NCBI GenBank assembly: GCA_009925925.1 | Contig: RFQA01000012.1 | Span: 1-32,004 of the forward strand | DNA from: Betaproteobacteria bacterium | Lineage (GTDB): Bacteria; Pseudomonadota; Gammaproteobacteria; Burkholderiales; Burkholderiaceae_C | DNA length: 32,004 nt | Direction: 5' to 3' | Part shown: one piece after another, positions 30,655 to 32,004 of the stretch | Position numbering within the stretch: position 1 is the first letter of the stretch | How the letters are laid out: each line of letters starts with the position of its first letter | Notes under the pieces: generated by a model | Database searches by the model: none | The model's input: the letters and a program-made list of their open reading frames with translations, nothing else | Told to the model about the DNA's origin: nothing | Translations under genes and position numbers: made by a program

Positions 30655-31539
30655 ATGGATATCAAACACCTGACGCACATCGTCGCCTTGGCCGACAAGC
30701 GCAATTTCGCCCGGGCCGCAGAGCATCTGCACTTGAGCCAGCCGGCTTTGAGCCGCAGTATTCAGGCCGCGGAGGCCGCGCTGAATCTGCGCCTGTTTGA
30801 CCGCGGTGCCCTGGAGGTGAAGCCCACACCAGCAGGCGAGTTCGTGTTGGAGCGGGCGCGCCGGCTGGTGTTTGAGAGCCGCTGCCTGCTGCCGGCGTTT
30901 GGCGTCGGGCCGTTTCCCGCTGCCACGGTGCTGGCACCGCTGCTGGTGCAAGTGCGGCAGTCCCACCCCGGTGTCCAGATCCGCGCGAGTGTGGGCAACT
31001 GGGAGCTGCTGCTCAGCCGCTTGCGGGCTGAAGAGCTGGAGTTTTTTCTGGCAGACACACGCGACATTCCCCGCACACCCGATCTGGAGGTAACGCAACT
31101 GGTGCAACTGCCGGCAGGCCTATTTGTGCGTGCGGGGCACCCTTTGCTGGAGGCGGGCCCCCTCAAGCCCAAGGGCCTGCTGGAGGCCATGGTGTTGCAC
31201 GGCATTGCCACCGTGCGGGTGCCTGCGGCCATGCAGACGCTGCTGGTCCAGCTGATGGGGCAGAGCAGTGCAGACGCCTTGCCGATTGCTCTGGAGTGCG
31301 ACGATGTACGCACTCTCAAACACGTGGCACTTGCCACCGACAGCGTGCTGATTGCACCCGTGACGGCCGTGGCCACTGAGATCAACGAAGGGCGTTTGGT
31401 GCAACTCGAGACGCCGGGTTTTCCACCGGCCTACAGCGATTTGGGGCTGGTGATGCTCAAGGGCCGCACGCCGTCTCCCACGGCGCAGCATGTGATTGCG
31501 CAGGTCACCGCCATGCTGCAAGCCCCGTTGGGCGGCTGA
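30655..31539 (+). CDS. LysR family transcriptional regulator
   Basis: N-terminal LysR HTH (HIVALADKRNFARAAEHLHLSQPALSRSIQAAEAALNLRLFDR); substrate-binding C-terminal domain. Confidence 0.95.
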   Translation: MDIKHLTHIVALADKRNFARAAEHLHLSQPALSRSIQAAEAALNLRLFDRGALEVKPTPAGEFVLERARRLVFESRCLLPAFGVGPFPAATVLAPLLVQVRQSHPGVQIRASVGNWELLLSRLRAEELEFFLADTRDIPRTPDLEVTQLVQLPAGLFVRAGHPLLEAGPLKPKGLLEAMVLHGIATVRVPAAMQTLLVQLMGQSSADALPIALECDDVRTLKHVALATDSVLIAPVTAVATEINEGRLVQLETPGFPPAYSDLGLVMLKGRTPSPTAQHVIAQVTAMLQAPLGG

Positions 31540-32004
31540 CTATTCGGCTGCGGTCAGCCCGTTGGCAAAGTGTTCGGCCATGCGCTGCGCGGTGAGCGCA
31601 GGGTCGCGGGCAGCCAGGGCGTCCATGATGGCGCGGTGCTCCGCCAGTGATTCGGCGATGCGGCCGGTCTTGAGCAGGGAGTTGTGGCGGTTGAGCTTCA
31701 TGACCTTGCGCAGGTCGGCCACCATCTGGTCGCGCCAGCGGTTGTTGGCAATCTCCAGCAGGCGCATGTGGAACTTCTCATTCACCGCAAAAAACTGGTC
31801 GGTGGTGGCGGCCTTGTCTTTGCCGGGTTTGGCCGCTGCCTCCAGGGCTTTGTGTAAAGCCTGCAGTTCCTTGATTTCTGCGTCCGTAGCTTTGGTCGCC
31901 ACGACGCCTGCCGCATCGCTTTCCAGCAGGCTGAGCAGGTGGTATACATCGGCCAGGTCCTGCTGCGACACCTCGGTCACATAGGCGCCACGGCGCACCT
32001 TCAT
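31540..32004 (-). CDS. GntR family transcriptional regulator, FCD domain (5' part outside window)
   Basis: VRRGAYVTEVSQQDLADVYHLLSLLESDAAGVVA...FHMRLLEIANNRWRDQMVADLRKVMKLNRHNSLL...EHRAIMDALAARDPALTAQRMAEHF; HTH region truncated at window edge. Confidence 0.9.
   Translation of the reverse strand: MKVRRGAYVTEVSQQDLADVYHLLSLLESDAAGVVATKATDAEIKELQALHKALEAAAKPGKDKAATTDQFFAVNEKFHMRLLEIANNRWRDQMVADLRKVMKLNRHNSLLKTGRIAESLAEHRAIMDALAARDPALTAQRMAEHFANGLTAAE

Noticed and set aside
30334-31107. 257-aa minus-strand ORF spanning the desaturase/LysR divergent region
   Set aside because: Overlaps two well-supported genes and the promoter region; composition is not protein-like.

Overview
The window looks like a chromosomal segment of a betaproteobacterium in the Burkholderiales, Comamonadaceae/Rhodoferax-like; this is judged from gene content and sequence style, not from a search. 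The left third (1-9.9 kb) is a microaerobic respiration locus: ccoI (5'-truncated), ccoS, ccoN, ccoO, ccoQ, ccoP, ccoG, ccoH/fixH, a small membrane ORF, a divergent fnr/hemN pair and a TauE/SafE-family membrane protein. Consensus-like FNR boxes lie upstream of ccoN and between fnr and hemN. The middle (10-24.6 kb) is accessory and rich in signalling genes: a GAF-GGDEF protein, a membrane GGDEF-EAL protein, three periplasmic-binding-protein-like genes with no permease nearby, a PBP + hybrid histidine kinase operon, and a small block of poorly characterised genes (wHTH protein, STAS-like protein, 102-aa orphan). It also carries a DUF427 protein, a Baeyer-Villiger-type flavin monooxygenase and an alpha/beta hydrolase. 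The right part holds dusA, a stress-type trio (general-stress-like protein, triple-BON protein, outer-membrane barrel), a thioesterase, an Ala-rich secreted protein, a sterol desaturase/fatty acid hydroxylase divergent from a LysR regulator, and a 5'-truncated GntR/FCD regulator. I saw no CRISPR array, rRNA, tRNA, transposase or phage module. I found no clearly unprecedented system. The best leads are the FNR/translation overlap at fnr, the permease-less PBP/signalling genes, the 19.4-20.8 kb orphan block between two long non-coding regions, the LysR operator-like palindromes, and degenerate interspersed repeats that appear to supply gene ends or a ribosome-binding region.
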